Part shown: piece after piece, positions 27,701 through 31,710 of the stretch
Numbering within the stretch: position 1 is the first letter of the stretch
Layout of the letters: the number at the start of each line of letters is the position of its first letter
Origin: Arion vulgaris
Lineage: Eukaryota; Mollusca; Gastropoda; Stylommatophora; Arionidae
Direction of reading: 5' to 3'
DNA: 64,000 bases
Assembly (NCBI GenBank): GCA_020796225.1
Contig: CM036762.1
Coordinates: forward strand, 15,457,786 to 15,521,785
Notes under the pieces: model-generated
Told to the model about the DNA's origin: nothing
The model's input: the letters and a program-made list of their open reading frames with translations, nothing else
Database searches by the model: none
Translations under genes and position numbers: made by a program

Positions 27701-30700
27701 CTCCGACTCAGCAAATCCAGCAGCGCCCAGCAGCCCAACACGCCAGTTCAATGTTGATTAATCAATCTCTTTGCATATTTAGTATGTCGTTCTTTTCTTG
27801 CTGCACCAATATTGACAATCATCTCTCTCAATCTGATTGATCTTGTCATGAAACCTGCAGTGAAAGAGAAACAGAGGAAGACTGAAAAGTTAGGGGCTGG
27901 AAACAGATCTTACGGTTATTGGAAAGACATGGAGGTTTTGGAAACGGTAGCACAAGATAGAAAAGAGTGGCATATATTCTTGAGGACCTGTGCTCCAGAA
28001 GGAGCTGACAGGATTATTATCATACTCAACTTTTTTTTTTGTCTTTCGTGACTCACAGTTCTCATGACACATTGAACTTAAACAATGGTCTTCTATAGAT
28101 TTTCTCTTTGTTCTACTGAAATGGGAGTTTGTCACATTGTTTTATTAATATAGATGGAGAATGCAGTAAAACTATGTAGGAATGACGAAATACGTAATAA
28201 CAAAGTACTGTAGTTTTACAAAAAATATTGTAAAACTACAGAACTGTGTTATTACGTGTTTCGCCATTCTCACATTGTTTTACAGTGAGGGTGCTTCTTT
28301 GAACGCTCCATATCGACCACTCGTTAACCACTCTTTGTGATTTGTATGTGAACTGAGCCTAACAGCGATTGTACATTGTGCCAGTAATGCGCCTACAAGT
28401 AGGTCACACATCCGATTTCTGCAATGCTTTTTATTTACTAGAGTAGCTTCCCTTGGCCTCTACCTCGGTCACCTCTTACGACATGCCTTGTAGTTTGCAG
28501 TGTTACTATTCTTTGCTCCCCTTTCAAGCCCCGACAACACACAGGCGAGTGAGTGTGCAAACTCTAGACCTTTCAGCACAAAACATCCATTTTTAGTTCT
28601 GACTTTTTCAAAATCGTGCCTTCCATTTTTCTATCACTACTTTCTTAGCCGAACTGCAGTGTTGCAGACTGTTACCAGAGTTGGTACTTAAAGGTGTACT
28701 AGGGTCTTAGTCAGCTCTGATTCCTGACTTTTATCATCTCATTCCTTTCATCTTAGATCCTTCTTCTTGTTCTTTAACAATAAGGAAGGCTACATCCAAG
28801 GTAAGATATCTAAACAGGAAGTAAGATAGTCTTACAGACAGGTGGGATAGATTAGAGTAATGTATAAGTGCTCGCCTATTGATTCGGACACAAGATGGAT
28901 GTGGGCCAATGCAACACTTGATGTTCTACATGTGAGGAAAGGAGTTTGATCTTCTACCTCCTGTACACTAGGGTCTAAAAATGAGAAGTGACTTCATACC
29001 CTAATGTCTGAATAGGCTACTGTAAATTTTTATGAAAAGAACAGACATAATCGACCTTCTTGATCAAAGTCTTTATCAAGCAACCCATACAAGATACAAA
29101 TGAGACACACACAAAATTATATCACAGCAGGAAAAATGTCAACCATAAAACTAAAGAGGAGCCTATCTGATAAAGACTTACATTCATATTCTTTAAACAC
29201 CTAGTCACACAGACAGCCGCAGTAGCATAGTTGTTAGTGAACTCGCTTTTTAGGCGCTTGGTCCAGGTTCAATTTCACAGTGGGTGTGAAATATTTTTCC
29301 GATCGTACGGTTCTCAAGTTGACCCAGTCTCAATTGGGTACCAGGAAAAGCACTGGGAAGTAAAGGTGGTCGACCTAATGTTGACCACATCATCAATTGT
29401 ATGCCAAGTATCAATCACAAATATGGGCCTAACATCGTTTTCCTCAATATACTTCATGGTATGAAAAAAGGTGCCTTTACTTTACTAGTCTCACAGCAAC
29501 ATTCCGTCTCAGAACAGGATACTACAAGCTCAACCACCACATGCACAGAACAAAGCATGCTCAGACTACACAATGTGCATGTCAGACTAACACATAGACC
29601 CCAGAGCACATTCTGCAGTTTCTGCACATATACATAGGTCAACGAAACAAGACATAGACTCATGTACAAAGCTTACAGAGCAAGCTATGGGGAACCCACG
29701 AGGAACTCCAACTGATACAGACAACCCATCTCATAGTTAAGACTAAGCATATGAAACCGATTGCAAAGAAGATACACTTAGGATTATCGTCTACTTTCTC
29801 ATTATAATATATTTTTGTTTTCTACCATGTCATCTATTTCCCCTCATTTGTATTTTATATCTTTGTATGTCAGGTTAGACTGATAATTATTGGAATAGCT
29901 AAGCAAGTCACGTTAGACATATTACCATTTTTACTTTATTTAAGCCAAGTTATAAATTAGATAATTATCTTGACTTTTACGGAACAATCTTATTATCTTT
30001 ACCCATTTATCTTTCAGTTTTGGTAAGTTCCAAGACTCTGAGCAGTGGTGTGGGATGAGTATGAGATTCTTGAAATACCTGTCATCTATGAAAGATGACT
30101 ATGAGGAACAGGTATATAACATATGTGTGCAAATGTGTATGCATTGAGTAGTATATTTCTTGATTGTTTTCTTGTAGACAAAATCAAATGTTTATAATCA
30201 TAGTTTTATTTTTGTGCCAGGGTTTAAAAAAAGGGTTTAAAAGCTGAAGGATTGACTTCATTGCACCAGATTTTACCACATATGGCTCGGTCCTCTCCCA
30301 GAAATGGCATGCCACCTGCCAGAGTATTGCACAAAGCACGAACTCCATAACTCCGGCAACAATCCTAGGGGTCTCTGGAAAAACTGCACTCGTGAACAGA
30401 AGGCTGCGGTTCGGATTCGAATCCACGACCTTCAACTTGCAAGGCAAAGGGTTTAACCACTCAGCCACAGAGACCCCCAAGGGTATGCAGGTGTAAGGGG
30501 AAAGGAACATGCAAATAGTCTTGCAGGTATGACTGCTGTAAAATGCAGGTGAGCAATGGACCAGGCTGATATTCTGAATTCCCTAAGGGAGAGAAGAGGT
30601 GTAAATGATTAAAGTAATAGTGATGAATCTACAACCCTAACCAGAGGCAAGAATACGAAAACATTAGTTATTGTTTTAATCATTCTCCATATTTTTGACC

Positions 30701-31439
30701 CATACGACAGAACTGCTTTAACACTGAAGTTAAATATTCTAATTTTGGTGGTAGATTTTGCTTTATTAGACTTCCATAATTTTTATTGTGCAATGAAGCT
30801 TCTCTTGCCTTCTGTATTCTTATCCTGACATCCCTATCTGTTCCTCCTTCATGTCATTATCATCATCATCAAGGTACGTATCCTTTATAGGATGTTGCTC
30901 TCTTTGCAGCACATCTGAAATTCACTCTGTCTCTTGCCAGTTCACCCACTTCGTCGATGGTCATGTTCATGGTTTCTTTAATATCTTGTAGCCATCTTCT
31001 TCTTGGTCTGCCTCTGCATCCTGGAACCCTGCCCTCTAGTATTGTTCTTTCCAGGCCATCGTGATGCTTGATGTGACCAAAGTATGTAATTTTTCTGTAT
31101 AGCATGTTGTTTATCAGCCAATTCTCTATAACGTTTAGTTCTTTCCGGATATAAGTGTTCTTACTTTTTTCTGTCCATGGTATTCATAGGATCTTTCTGT
31201 AGCATTTAGTTTTGAAGGACTGGATTTTCGTTCCTAATTTTTGTGTAATAGTCCATGATTCACAACCATTATCATCATAGCTAGCTTTAATACTATTTCA
31301 GTTGTGGTAGGATCTGTGTTAATTAGCAAAATTATTATTAACTATATTTAGTGGTAAAAGACAGTAGATAGTATAATTTATTTCTGTCTTCTAGATGACA
31401 TCATTGTACCAGGAGATTATGAACTGTCTTGACATGTAA
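620..31439 (+). CDS. TEX11: TEX11/SPO22/ZIP4-like meiosis protein gene, 18 exons, 5' end outside window
   Basis: TEX11 (vertebrates), SPO22 (yeast) and ZIP4 (plants) are TPR-rich proteins that act on meiotic chromosomes in synapsis and crossover formation. I joined 18 exons on the + strand by GT-AG sites; every exon-exon phase fits and the frame stays open to TAA at 31437-31439, giving about 588 codons. Family-like signatures are ALTWYNYSLSLYPS (exon 4118), KLHRNLATCYFHMG, RVITGLRCLLRLLV (exon 8973), AWNMALQSTDDPFCMKEYF (13306/16454), EVLWLMTKSWNYGLHLY (27489) and the C-terminal block FGKFQDSEQWCGMSMRFL (30018). Known relatives are roughly 900 residues, so about a third lies upstream of base 1. 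Introns run from about 0.4 to 4 kb and hold most of the repeats listed here. No conserved polyadenylation signal is obvious close after the stop. The family assignment is confident; the single least certain exon is 11333-11370. Confidence 0.87.
785..1140 (-). mobile_element. LINE-E fragment (RNase H end and C-terminus)
   Basis: On the minus strand, across a frameshift, it reads GHAGVCCNE then RADKLAS, the end of an RNase H domain (consensus GHAGV.GNE.AD.LA). This leads to DKGDVLQFLRD, HLRSLELPVVQVELDA and a degenerate terminal EHLWVCPS. Its 3' end (GAGCACCTATGGGTCTGCC) is shared with other LINE-E copies. It is multiply frameshifted. Confidence 0.7.
1245..1470 (-). mobile_element. old SINE-B-like copy
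   Basis: Diverged match to SINE-B on the minus strand: TTCTTCT...CATTTTGATCATTCTTATTGTGATAT, then TTTGCCAAGAACGG, ...ACGTTGTGCC, ...GCATCCGGTGCATTTCAGC. The core hairpin is degraded. Confidence 0.45.
1516..1735 (+). mobile_element. LINE-E C-terminal fragment
   Basis: It reads ERVRELGVKFGRARQ and, in another frame, ECPMCHDAV, matching the copy at 17708 (RLQELGIKFGHVRQ ... KCPMCHA). The reading frame is shifted in between. It is a degenerate retroelement remnant. Confidence 0.65.
2157..2308 (+). CDS. TEX11: TEX11-like exon 2
   Basis: Acceptor TTAAG, donor GTAATT. It encodes an amphipathic helical segment including FEMRHTILKKFDMLPDNGHL and the helix MLDLFLSSSEIQNAKTFAEE. The exit phase of one base matches the two-base entry of the exon at 2797. 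Confidence 0.88.
2395..2705 (-). mobile_element. LINE-E C-terminal fragment
   Basis: The minus strand encodes RADILNAFIECGRKEDLHLN then RLQELGLEIGVAIKEQHNRH, aligning with copies at 15797 and 17708. It begins within 90 bp after a TEX11-like exon. Confidence 0.65.
2797..2882 (+). CDS. TEX11: TEX11-like exon 3
   Basis: Acceptor TTATAG, donor GTAACC. It encodes NNTGHRLDGATTKQFHIQFW then GQAANYVE, matching the family pattern of a short linker leading into a W..AA helix before the WYNYSL repeat. It ends on a codon boundary. Confidence 0.88.
3540..3915 (+). mobile_element. LINE-F 3' end (reverse transcriptase C-terminus)
   Basis: It translates with small gaps to MKCLHRMLGVTKRGRLRNED, FIKKQQIKWFGHISR and GRPRKRWISEITEV. 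This is the typical C-terminus of a non-LTR reverse transcriptase (WFGH...GRPR.RW). It ends in a GAAA-rich tail and is 5' truncated. Confidence 0.8.
4118..4258 (+). CDS. TEX11: TEX11-like exon 4 (SPO22 core TPR)
   Basis: Acceptor CTACAG, donor GTGAGT, 47 full codons. It encodes QDFCEALTWYNYSLSLYPS and, further on, KLHRNLATCYFHMGDTSK. These two helices are the most recognisable TPR-like block of the SPO22/TEX11 family. Confidence 0.93.
4520..4895. repeat. long imperfect palindrome with Penelope-type ends
   Basis: Two arms of about 170 bp fold back around 4691-4731 (CTAACGGTCC ... GGACCGTTAG). Each arm carries the Penelope-like 3' tail motif (GCTTGATAAAG.CCTA..GGTCGAAA and GTAAAACTACAGTACTTTG) in opposite orientation. 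It looks like a foldback derivative of two head-to-head tails. Confidence 0.7.
5150..5300 (+). mobile_element. SINE-J fragment, diverged
   Basis: It contains GATTGTTGCCGGAGCTCTGGAG and TTTGTACAACACT, matching the SINE-J body (copy at 30220, minus). The tRNA head is degenerate. Confidence 0.5.
5655..6225 (+). mobile_element. SINE-C copy split by a SINE-A insertion
   Basis: The SINE-C body (GGTGAGATCAAGTTCCTAGT...) runs to 5840 and resumes at 6095 with ...GTGCAATGATGATGGTCCTG, the SINE-C tail. The gap is the SINE-A copy at 5841-6094. The head is missing. Confidence 0.75.
5841..6094 (+). mobile_element. SINE-A, full length (254 bp), with target duplication
   Basis: It starts CGCCCGTGTGG and carries the CATCGTAAGAGGCGACTGA core, CTAGTAAATAAAAAGC.GCGCAG, GGCTCAGATCA..TACAAATCACA.AGAGTGG, and ends AGCGTTTGAAGAAGA. 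It is flanked by CATCAGG(A/G)G at 5832-5840 and 6095-6103, which proves insertion into SINE-C. Confidence 0.9.
6473..6575 (+). CDS. TEX11: TEX11-like exon 5
   Basis: Acceptor ATCACAG, donor GTAGAA. It encodes ALFAIEVSERCEPKNPHTYY followed by ILFKIALEMQDTEK, the helix after the TPR block (family pattern: P.N..T.Y..FKIA). It exits with one base that is completed at 7254. Confidence 0.9.
6862..6960 (-). mobile_element. SINE-A and LINE-F remnants
   Basis: TTGACCACTTGTTAACCACTCTGTGATTT is a SINE-A 3' piece. It is followed by AATTTCTAGAACTGGCTTTTGTGTG..., the reverse complement of the LINE-F 3' region. Both are fragments. Confidence 0.5.
7254..7351 (+). CDS. TEX11: TEX11-like exon 6
   Basis: Acceptor TTCTTTAG, donor GTAAGT. 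It encodes ALSSLQNLVECVPKGNNSED then TNIICLAAHMALE, a helical pair. It ends on a codon boundary. Confidence 0.88.
7674..7790 (-). mobile_element. LINE-F 3' fragment
   Basis: Reverse complement of the LINE-F tail: ATTTGCCTCACAGCTTCAGG, GAGATTTCTAGTACTGGCTT and AGTGTCCTTCATC match 3800-3900. Confidence 0.6.
7885..8045 (+). mobile_element. LINE-E 3' terminal fragment
   Basis: Near-identical to 60140-60295: GCCTGAGAGGTAGAGTGAGA, CATCAGTATGCATACT, GAGACTGAGCACCTATGGG and the end AACCAATAACC. It includes the last codons (EHLWVCPS) and the 3' end of LINE-E. Confidence 0.7.
8366..8520 (-). mobile_element. old SINE-A copy
   Basis: Diverged match on the minus strand: CTTCTTCTTCGTTCGATCCATATC, CGTTGTGCCAGTGATGCATCTAC and ATTTCTG. 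The left half is missing. Confidence 0.5.
8973..9103 (+). CDS. TEX11: TEX11-like exon 7
   Basis: Acceptor CATTGCAG, donor GTAGAC. It encodes QEKTDLAIPALKCLITHS and the conserved helix RVITGLRCLLRLLV. It leaves two bases (TG), which the next exon completes to Cys. Confidence 0.92.
9130..9960. repeat. GC-richer intron block with two diverged repeats (family D)
   Basis: Two diverged units lie at about 9585-9665 and 9725-9850. Each has a run like TGCCTTGCAGGTCGTTTGGG then GGACAGCCAAAG. The second continues GAACCCAGTAAACGCTGG...GGACACATCGCCGAAGGA, which recurs at about 21570-21640. No frame is conserved. Confidence 0.4.
9963..10130 (-). mobile_element. SINE-K copy
   Basis: The minus-strand family K body (reverse complement: CTCTGAAGTCGG.GAAGG, CACGCAAAAATCAGTCAGAA, ACTACGCCTGAATTC, AGAAGAAG) is shared with copies at 33424, 39283, 43408 and 61950. 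Confidence 0.65.
10655..10975 (-). mobile_element. RTE/BovB-type LINE 3' end
   Basis: The minus strand encodes SNIIRKQRWKYLGHVLRSDK, then GKRKHGRSKTTLRRTI and a degenerate C-terminus. It ends in an (AACT)n run at 10651-10670, a short-repeat tail. The clade is inferred from the W.GH.LR...GK...GR....RR pattern. Confidence 0.65.
11333..11370 (+). CDS. TEX11: TEX11-like exon 8 (38-nt microexon, predicted)
   Basis: The exons at 8973 and 13306 cannot be joined directly: phase 2 meets phase 1 and a TAA stop results. A 38-nt segment between acceptor TATTTCAG and a weak donor (GTTGGA) restores the frame exactly and encodes TDMKAILVHTRT. Phase logic supports it strongly, but the donor is poor and another exon in the 4.2-kb intron could do the same job. 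Confidence 0.55.
11645..12050 (+). mobile_element. LINE-N 3' end, 406 bp, with perfect 12-bp target duplication
   Basis: It is flanked by ATACCTCAGAAT at 11633-11644 and 12051-12062. It begins TAGGGAATGCTAACCCG and ends GAGAACGCAGAAGAAGAAGA. The translation is frameshifted but contains the pattern of a LINE ORF2 end (LYGVADNLRQTAAFIRESEI in the copy at 26108). Its 5' boundary equals the junction in the chimera at 26108-26628. Confidence 0.85.
12669..12922 (+). mobile_element. SINE-A copy
   Basis: TGTTGCCGGGGCTCACAAGG head, GTCATAAGAGCCGACTGAGG core, CCTAGTAAATAAAAGCGTTG, GGCTCAGATCACATACAAAT and an end near GAAGAAGAAG. The head is slightly short and the core mutated. Confidence 0.8.
13060..13200 (+). 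mobile_element. SINE-K copy, diverged
   Basis: GAGGTTGGAGTAAGGC, TTTACACAAAAATCAGTCAT and GACTACGCCTAAATTCC match family K in order. It lies just upstream of the exon at 13306. Confidence 0.55.
13306..13392 (+). CDS. TEX11: TEX11-like exon 9
   Basis: Acceptor TCTATAG, donor GTAAGT. It encodes YNKLLTAKDKESMLSVEIL then EEAAWFMKF, leading into the AWN motif of the next exon. It enters with two bases and exits with one. Confidence 0.9.
13462..13690 (+). mobile_element. LINE-E C-terminus and 3' end
   Basis: It encodes HSLTRLKEMGVNIGAARKER and the end WTLLDLRRSEHLWTCPSAMM, followed by GATAGTCCTCATATAACTGA, the LINE-E 3' terminus. This is one of the better preserved copies. Confidence 0.75.
13990..15160 (-). 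other. unidentified minus-strand coding remnant
   Basis: Several minus-strand open stretches follow one another, for example one starting MLHHPIRELQKLHGLVEVSY near 14783 and one at 14357-14010. The first faintly resembles the gag region of BEL/Pao retrotransposons. No protease or RT motif was seen, and frames are broken. I do not assign it. Confidence 0.25.
15797..16145 (-). mobile_element. LINE-E RNase H end and C-terminus
   Basis: The minus strand reads GNERADRLAGMAAVQSGE (end of RNase H), then after a one-base shift MDQADIINSLRERGR, TLTRLQEFKVRCGVARQERY and RERSEHLW. This copy shows that the C-terminal module follows an RNase H domain in the same element. Confidence 0.8.
16454..16524 (+). 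CDS. TEX11: TEX11-like exon 10 (AWN motif)
   Basis: Acceptor CTTCCAG, donor GTTTGT. It encodes AWNMALQSTDDPFCMKEYFN then LCYQ. The AWN.A.Q sequence is a hallmark of TEX11/ZIP4 proteins. Confidence 0.93.
16620..16676. repeat. trinucleotide microsatellite
   Basis: A (TAC/CTG)-type run: ACTACTACTA...CTGCTGCTGC. It lies in an intron and is not coding. Confidence 0.85.
16975..17569 (+). repeat. minisatellite made from a splice acceptor and exon start
   Basis: About six units of 59-61 bp (GTAGCT.TTGACCATTGTA...AATTGCAG|CTGTTGTCACTTTGTGCC) end in the genuine acceptor and first bases of the exon at 17549. Acceptor-like AGs fall at 17013-17014, 17074-17075, 17366-17367, 17488-17489 and 17547-17548; one copy (near 17428) has GCAT instead of GCAG. 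A LINE-F fragment splits the array at 17094-17340. Confidence 0.9.
17094..17340 (+). mobile_element. LINE-F 3' fragment inside the minisatellite
   Basis: It matches 3658-3900 (QQ.KWFGH..., GRPR) and ends in a GAAAGAAAGAAAG tail. ATTGTAAAT occurs on both sides (17085-17093 and 17341-17349), a 9-bp target duplication, so the array is older than this insertion. Confidence 0.85.
17549..17665 (+). CDS. TEX11: TEX11-like exon 11 (its acceptor is the source of a minisatellite)
   Basis: Acceptor AATTGCAG, donor GTAAAG, 39 codons beginning LLSLCAPDVQNYSRCQNCLL. The first ~25 bases and the preceding ~36 bases are repeated upstream as a ~61-bp tandem array (16975-17569). Only this last copy runs into an open exon with a donor, so it is the functional one. 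Confidence 0.9.
17708..18010 (-). mobile_element. LINE-E C-terminal fragment
   Basis: The minus strand encodes NVINAVCSNLCDMDESQTLD then RLQELGIKFGHVRQCRLCAR and MEHAWKCPMCHADN. A CPxC pair close to the C-terminus is intact here. This copy represents the variant also found at 1516 and, in part, at 48200-48300. Confidence 0.75.
18235..18430 (-). mobile_element. SINE-H copy (tRNA-headed)
   Basis: On the minus strand a head GAGCCGCAGTAGCGTAGTTG is followed by a B-box-like GGTTCAATTCC, then the ACCCAGTCTCAATTGGGTACC body. The same order is seen at 29212. Confidence 0.7.
18505..18830 (-). mobile_element. LINE-G 3' end
   Basis: The minus strand encodes LHRLKLVPSPTCACGQTAQT, AEHIPQDCHLMNQLRKEHWP and TKLFGSFDELTNTTTYIQRT, the conserved cysteine/histidine C-terminus of jockey-type LINE ORF2 proteins. 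It is 5' truncated. Confidence 0.8.
19189..19276 (+). CDS. TEX11: TEX11-like exon 12
   Basis: Acceptor TTTCTAG, donor GTGATC. It encodes HLILEEVLAHVEEYKQAEKR then NQSTLWTKD, a charged helix. The mariner element at 19431 inserted only about 150 bp downstream, in the following intron. Confidence 0.87.
19431..20956 (+). mobile_element. mariner-type DNA transposon, 1526 bp, complete ends
   Basis: The element is bounded by TA on both sides (19429-19430 and 20957-20958). The inverted repeats start CAGGGTGTTC(A/G)ACTT and extend about 25 bp with two mismatches. It contains a single transposase gene. It lies in the intron after the exon at 19189, in the same orientation as the host gene. Confidence 0.92.
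19576..20609 (+). pseudogene. mariner transposase, DD34D, one frameshift
   Basis: The enzyme cuts and joins at TA using three acidic residues. The reading begins MQFSLQERITIVEYYVRTGS with an N-terminal helix-turn-helix region. The first catalytic Asp is in FMSDEPWFHLSG (Asp codon 20035-20037), the second in FFQQDGATCHT, and the third in WPPRSLDLSTCDFF. Thirty-four residues separate the last two, which is the mariner spacing; Leu replaces the usual Pro before the third Asp. Within GPIFFDTN at about 20191-20195 a T is missing from a run of six, shifting the frame, so this copy cannot make an intact enzyme. Otherwise the sequence is well preserved, which suggests recent activity in this genome. 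Confidence 0.9.
20960..21130 (+). mobile_element. SINE-C fragment
   Basis: AAAACATAGCTCCTGTGTTTAAG, AAATCAATAAGAGTAG, TGCCTGGGCAAAATTAAT and CTACAAAATTTACACGATCTTC match the SINE-C body. It directly abuts the mariner right end, so the mariner probably inserted within or beside it. Confidence 0.6.
21137..21326 (-). mobile_element. SINE-B, truncated
   Basis: CTTCTTCTTTGCGTTGTCTTACGACC, ACGTTGCACATTGGTTTGGT and the core CTTACGACATGCGTGGC on the minus strand. The head is absent. Confidence 0.8.
21425..21650 (+). mobile_element. SINE-B head joined to family-D sequence
   Basis: GCCCGAGTGGTTACCGGAGC, TGTAAAGAATAGAACCACTG and TGTCGTAGAGGCGACTAAGG form a SINE-B head and core. Downstream it changes to GAACCGAGTAAACGCTGG and CATCACCGAAGGA, the family-D sequence also at 9770-9850. 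Confidence 0.6.
22064..22216 (+). CDS. TEX11: TEX11-like exon 13
   Basis: Acceptor ATTTTAG, donor GTAACC. It encodes SLTADIFLLMYEFEALTKLK and RSESVLERAFTLPNIEPKLY, two helices with the family pattern (L..YEFEA..KL). Entry and exit phases fit the neighbours. Confidence 0.92.
22496..22748 (+). mobile_element. SINE-A, full length (253 bp), with 37-bp direct repeats
   Basis: Starts CGCCCATGTGG, core GTCGTAAGAGGCGACTGATG, ends GAAGAAGA. Bases 22459-22495 are repeated at 22749-22785 with 3 mismatches in 37. This fixes the element ends exactly and gives an unusually long target duplication. Confidence 0.9.
22913..23021 (+). CDS. TEX11: TEX11-like exon 14
   Basis: Acceptor ACACCAG, donor GTGAGT. 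It encodes ALAIDPPANNRRLGIRALKV then AIRQHLQMENPDFIKC. A SINE-A copy sits about 160 bp upstream. Confidence 0.92.
23101..23345 (-). mobile_element. LINE-E C-terminal fragment
   Basis: Reverse complement of the LINE-E end: AGTGCTCCGATCTCTTCCTCAGTATGTC and GACACTGGTTCTTTGTTGG match 15830-15905. It is preceded by an 18-base poly-T run. A short foreign stretch (ATAATAATAATAG...) interrupts it at about 23238. Confidence 0.65.
23562..23755 (+). mobile_element. SINE-I copy (tRNA-headed)
   Basis: GTGGATTAGCATAATGTG head, B-box-like GTGAGTTTAATCCC, body CACACGTGAGGAAAAGAATT, CACACTAGGGTC, CCTAATGTCTGA. Same order as 28838 and, reversed, 48835. Confidence 0.7.
23930..24165 (+). mobile_element. SINE-J copy, diverged
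   Basis: TACCTTGCATTCTGAAGGTT, GCTATGGAGTTTGTTCTTTG and GGGTGCCATTTCTGCAGAGA match SINE-J in order. It ends about 120 bp before the exon at 24287. Confidence 0.6.
24287..24389 (+). CDS. TEX11: TEX11-like exon 15
   Basis: Acceptor TCCTCAG, donor GTGTGA. It encodes VDVRMLIELSMNGNEDEALL then YFKETIDMIEKRAK, a TPR-like helix pair. It ends on a codon boundary. Confidence 0.9.
24500..24745 (+). mobile_element. LINE 3' end (GRPRKRW type)
   Basis: It encodes GKGRPRKRWVDGVTDILKLH after a degenerate upstream part and ends AAAGAAAGAAAGAAG. This is the C-terminus of a non-LTR reverse transcriptase related to LINE-F. Confidence 0.7.
25200..25885 (-). mobile_element. SINE-C copy split by SINE-B
   Basis: On the minus strand the tRNA-like head (GGCGTAGAGGTTAGGTGCTCG) lies near 25885. 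The body runs to 25590 and the tail resumes at 25316-25200 with GGAGCACACATGGTTACTCA. The interruption is the SINE-B at 25330-25576. Confidence 0.8.
25330..25576 (-). mobile_element. SINE-B, full length (247 bp), perfect 13-bp target duplication
   Basis: ACTCTGTAGCACT occurs at 25317-25329 and 25577-25589. On the minus strand it starts CGCCCGAGTGGTTACGG and ends CGCAAAGAAGAAG. Confidence 0.92.
26108..26628 (-). mobile_element. chimeric retroposon: SINE-B head plus LINE-N tail, perfect 11-bp target duplication
   Basis: TGCAGCATTCA flanks the unit at 26097-26107 and 26629-26639. On the minus strand 26628-26506 is SINE-B head and core (CACCCGAGTGGTTATCGGGC ... GTCGTAAGAGGCGACAAAGG ... GATGCACATGTCC). 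From about 26505 it switches to LINE-N (TAGGGAATGCTAACCCG) and ends in GCAGAAGAAGATG. The LINE-N part encodes KLYGVADNLRQTAAFIRESE. Confidence 0.9.
26724..26980 (-). mobile_element. 257-bp MITE derived from the mariner at 19431
   Basis: TA flanks both ends (26722-26723 and 26981-26982) and termini are CAGGGTGTTCAAG and its partner CTTGAACATCCTG. Inside, in reverse orientation, are the mariner's 5' segment (19499-19560 region) and its 3' segment (20839-20899 region). The transposase gene is deleted. Confidence 0.9.
26985..27160 (-). mobile_element. SINE-H copy
   Basis: It contains GATGGGTAACATGGTTAACATC and CTACCCAATTAAGGCTGGGT, matching SINE-H (18235, minus). The tRNA-like head is badly diverged. 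Confidence 0.55.
27489..27559 (+). CDS. TEX11: TEX11-like exon 16 (LWLMTKSWN motif)
   Basis: Acceptor TATGCAG, donor GTAAGT. It encodes DKYPEIEVLWLMTKSWNYGL then HLY. The E..WL..KSWN.G motif is the strongest single family diagnostic in this gene. Confidence 0.95.
27640..27835 (-). mobile_element. LINE-E C-terminal fragment
   Basis: Reverse complement of the sequence at 13500-13690 (GTCGTTCTTTTCTTGCTGCACCAATATTGAC, GTGCTCCAATCTCCG). It starts 80 bp after the donor of the exon at 27489. Confidence 0.7.
27840..28060 (+). mobile_element. LINE ORF2 C-terminal remnant
   Basis: It encodes LETVAQDRKEWHIFLRTCAP then EGADRIII, a common extreme C-terminus of LINE ORF2 (AQDR..W......C...G.DR). Confidence 0.6.
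28165..28268. repeat. short palindrome of two Penelope-type tails
   Basis: ACAAAGTACTGTAGTTTTAC and GTAAAACTACAGAACTGTGT face each other across 8 bp, with AATGACGAAATACGTAA and TTACGTGTTTCGCCATT outside. Arms are about 40 bp. Confidence 0.8.
28293..28543 (-). mobile_element. SINE-A copy
   Basis: CTTCTTTGAACGCTCCATATC through GTCACCTCTTACGACATGCC to TTGCTCCCCTTTCAAGCC. Possible target duplication GTGAGGGTG / GTGAGTGTG. Confidence 0.88.
28838..29025 (+). mobile_element. SINE-I copy
   Basis: GGGATAGATTAGAGTAATGT head, then CTACATGTGAGGAAAGGAG, TGTACACTAGGGTC and CCTAATGTCTGAATAGG, as at 23562. Confidence 0.7.
29212..29410 (+). mobile_element. SINE-H copy (best preserved)
   Basis: GCCGCAGTAGCATAGTTGTTAG head, B-box-like CCAGGTTCAATTTC, and the body GACCCAGTCTCAATTGGGTA. 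The two boxes at tRNA-like spacing suggest RNA polymerase III transcription. Confidence 0.75.
30018..30111 (+). CDS. TEX11: TEX11-like exon 17
   Basis: Acceptor CTTTCAG, donor GTATAT. It encodes FGKFQDSEQWCGMSMRFLKY then LSSMKDDYEEQ, the conserved C-terminal block (..A..WC..A..FL). The split Asn codon is completed correctly from 27558-27559. Confidence 0.93.
30220..30478 (-). mobile_element. SINE-J, full length, strong tRNA-like promoter
   Basis: Minus strand: GTCTCTGTGGCTGAGTGGTT (A box TGGCTGAGTGG) and GTGGATTCGAATCC (B box) at tRNA spacing, then a ~190-bp body with GTTGCCGGAGTTATGGAG. It ends near ...TCAATCCTTCAGC. Confidence 0.85.
30485..30650 (+). mobile_element. LINE-E fragment
   Basis: ATGGACCAGGCTGATATTCTGAATTC encodes MDQADILNSLRER, matching 15797-16085 (minus). 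It carries the same missing base before ATGGACC. Confidence 0.7.
30860..31110 (-). mobile_element. CR1/jockey-like LINE 3' end
   Basis: The minus strand encodes MLYRKITYFGHIKHHDGLER, GCRGRPRRRWLQDIKETMNM and GELARDRVNFRCAAKRATSY, the classic LINE ORF2 C-terminus. Related copies are at 39957, 54300 and 60295. It lies in the last intron. Confidence 0.8.
31395..31439 (+). CDS. TEX11: TEX11-like terminal coding exon
   Basis: Acceptor TCTTCTAG, then MTSLYQEIMNCLDM and TAA. The family typically ends within a dozen or so residues of this point. The 3' UTR extends downstream for an unknown distance; repeats begin at about 31541. Confidence 0.85.
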   Translation: MTSLYQEIMNCLDM

Positions 31440-31540
31440 GCAGTTGTGGGCATTGTTGAGAAATAGAGAGGATCTCCCAAGGTAAGAACTTTTTTTCAAG
31501 TGGTTGTATGAAGGTAGTATTTCTTTATCTAGACTTCTTT

Positions 31541-31710
31541 TTCGAAAGTTCCATATCGACCACTTGTTAACCACTCTTTGTGATTTGTATGATATCTGAG
31601 CCTAAGAGCGATTGTACGTTGTGCCAGTTATGTGCCTACAAGTAGACCAGCACATCCTTCTTCTTTGCGTTCGTTTTTACGACCAATTTTAATCACTCTT
31701 TGTGATATGT
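31541..31710 (-). mobile_element. SINE-A fragment joined to SINE-B fragment
   Basis: 31541-31652 is a SINE-A right half (GTTCCATATCGACCACTTGT ... GTAGACCAGCACATCC). At about 31655 it switches to a SINE-B 3' end (TTCTTCTTTGCGTTCG ... TTTGTGATATGT), which stops where the Penelope copy begins. Confidence 0.75.
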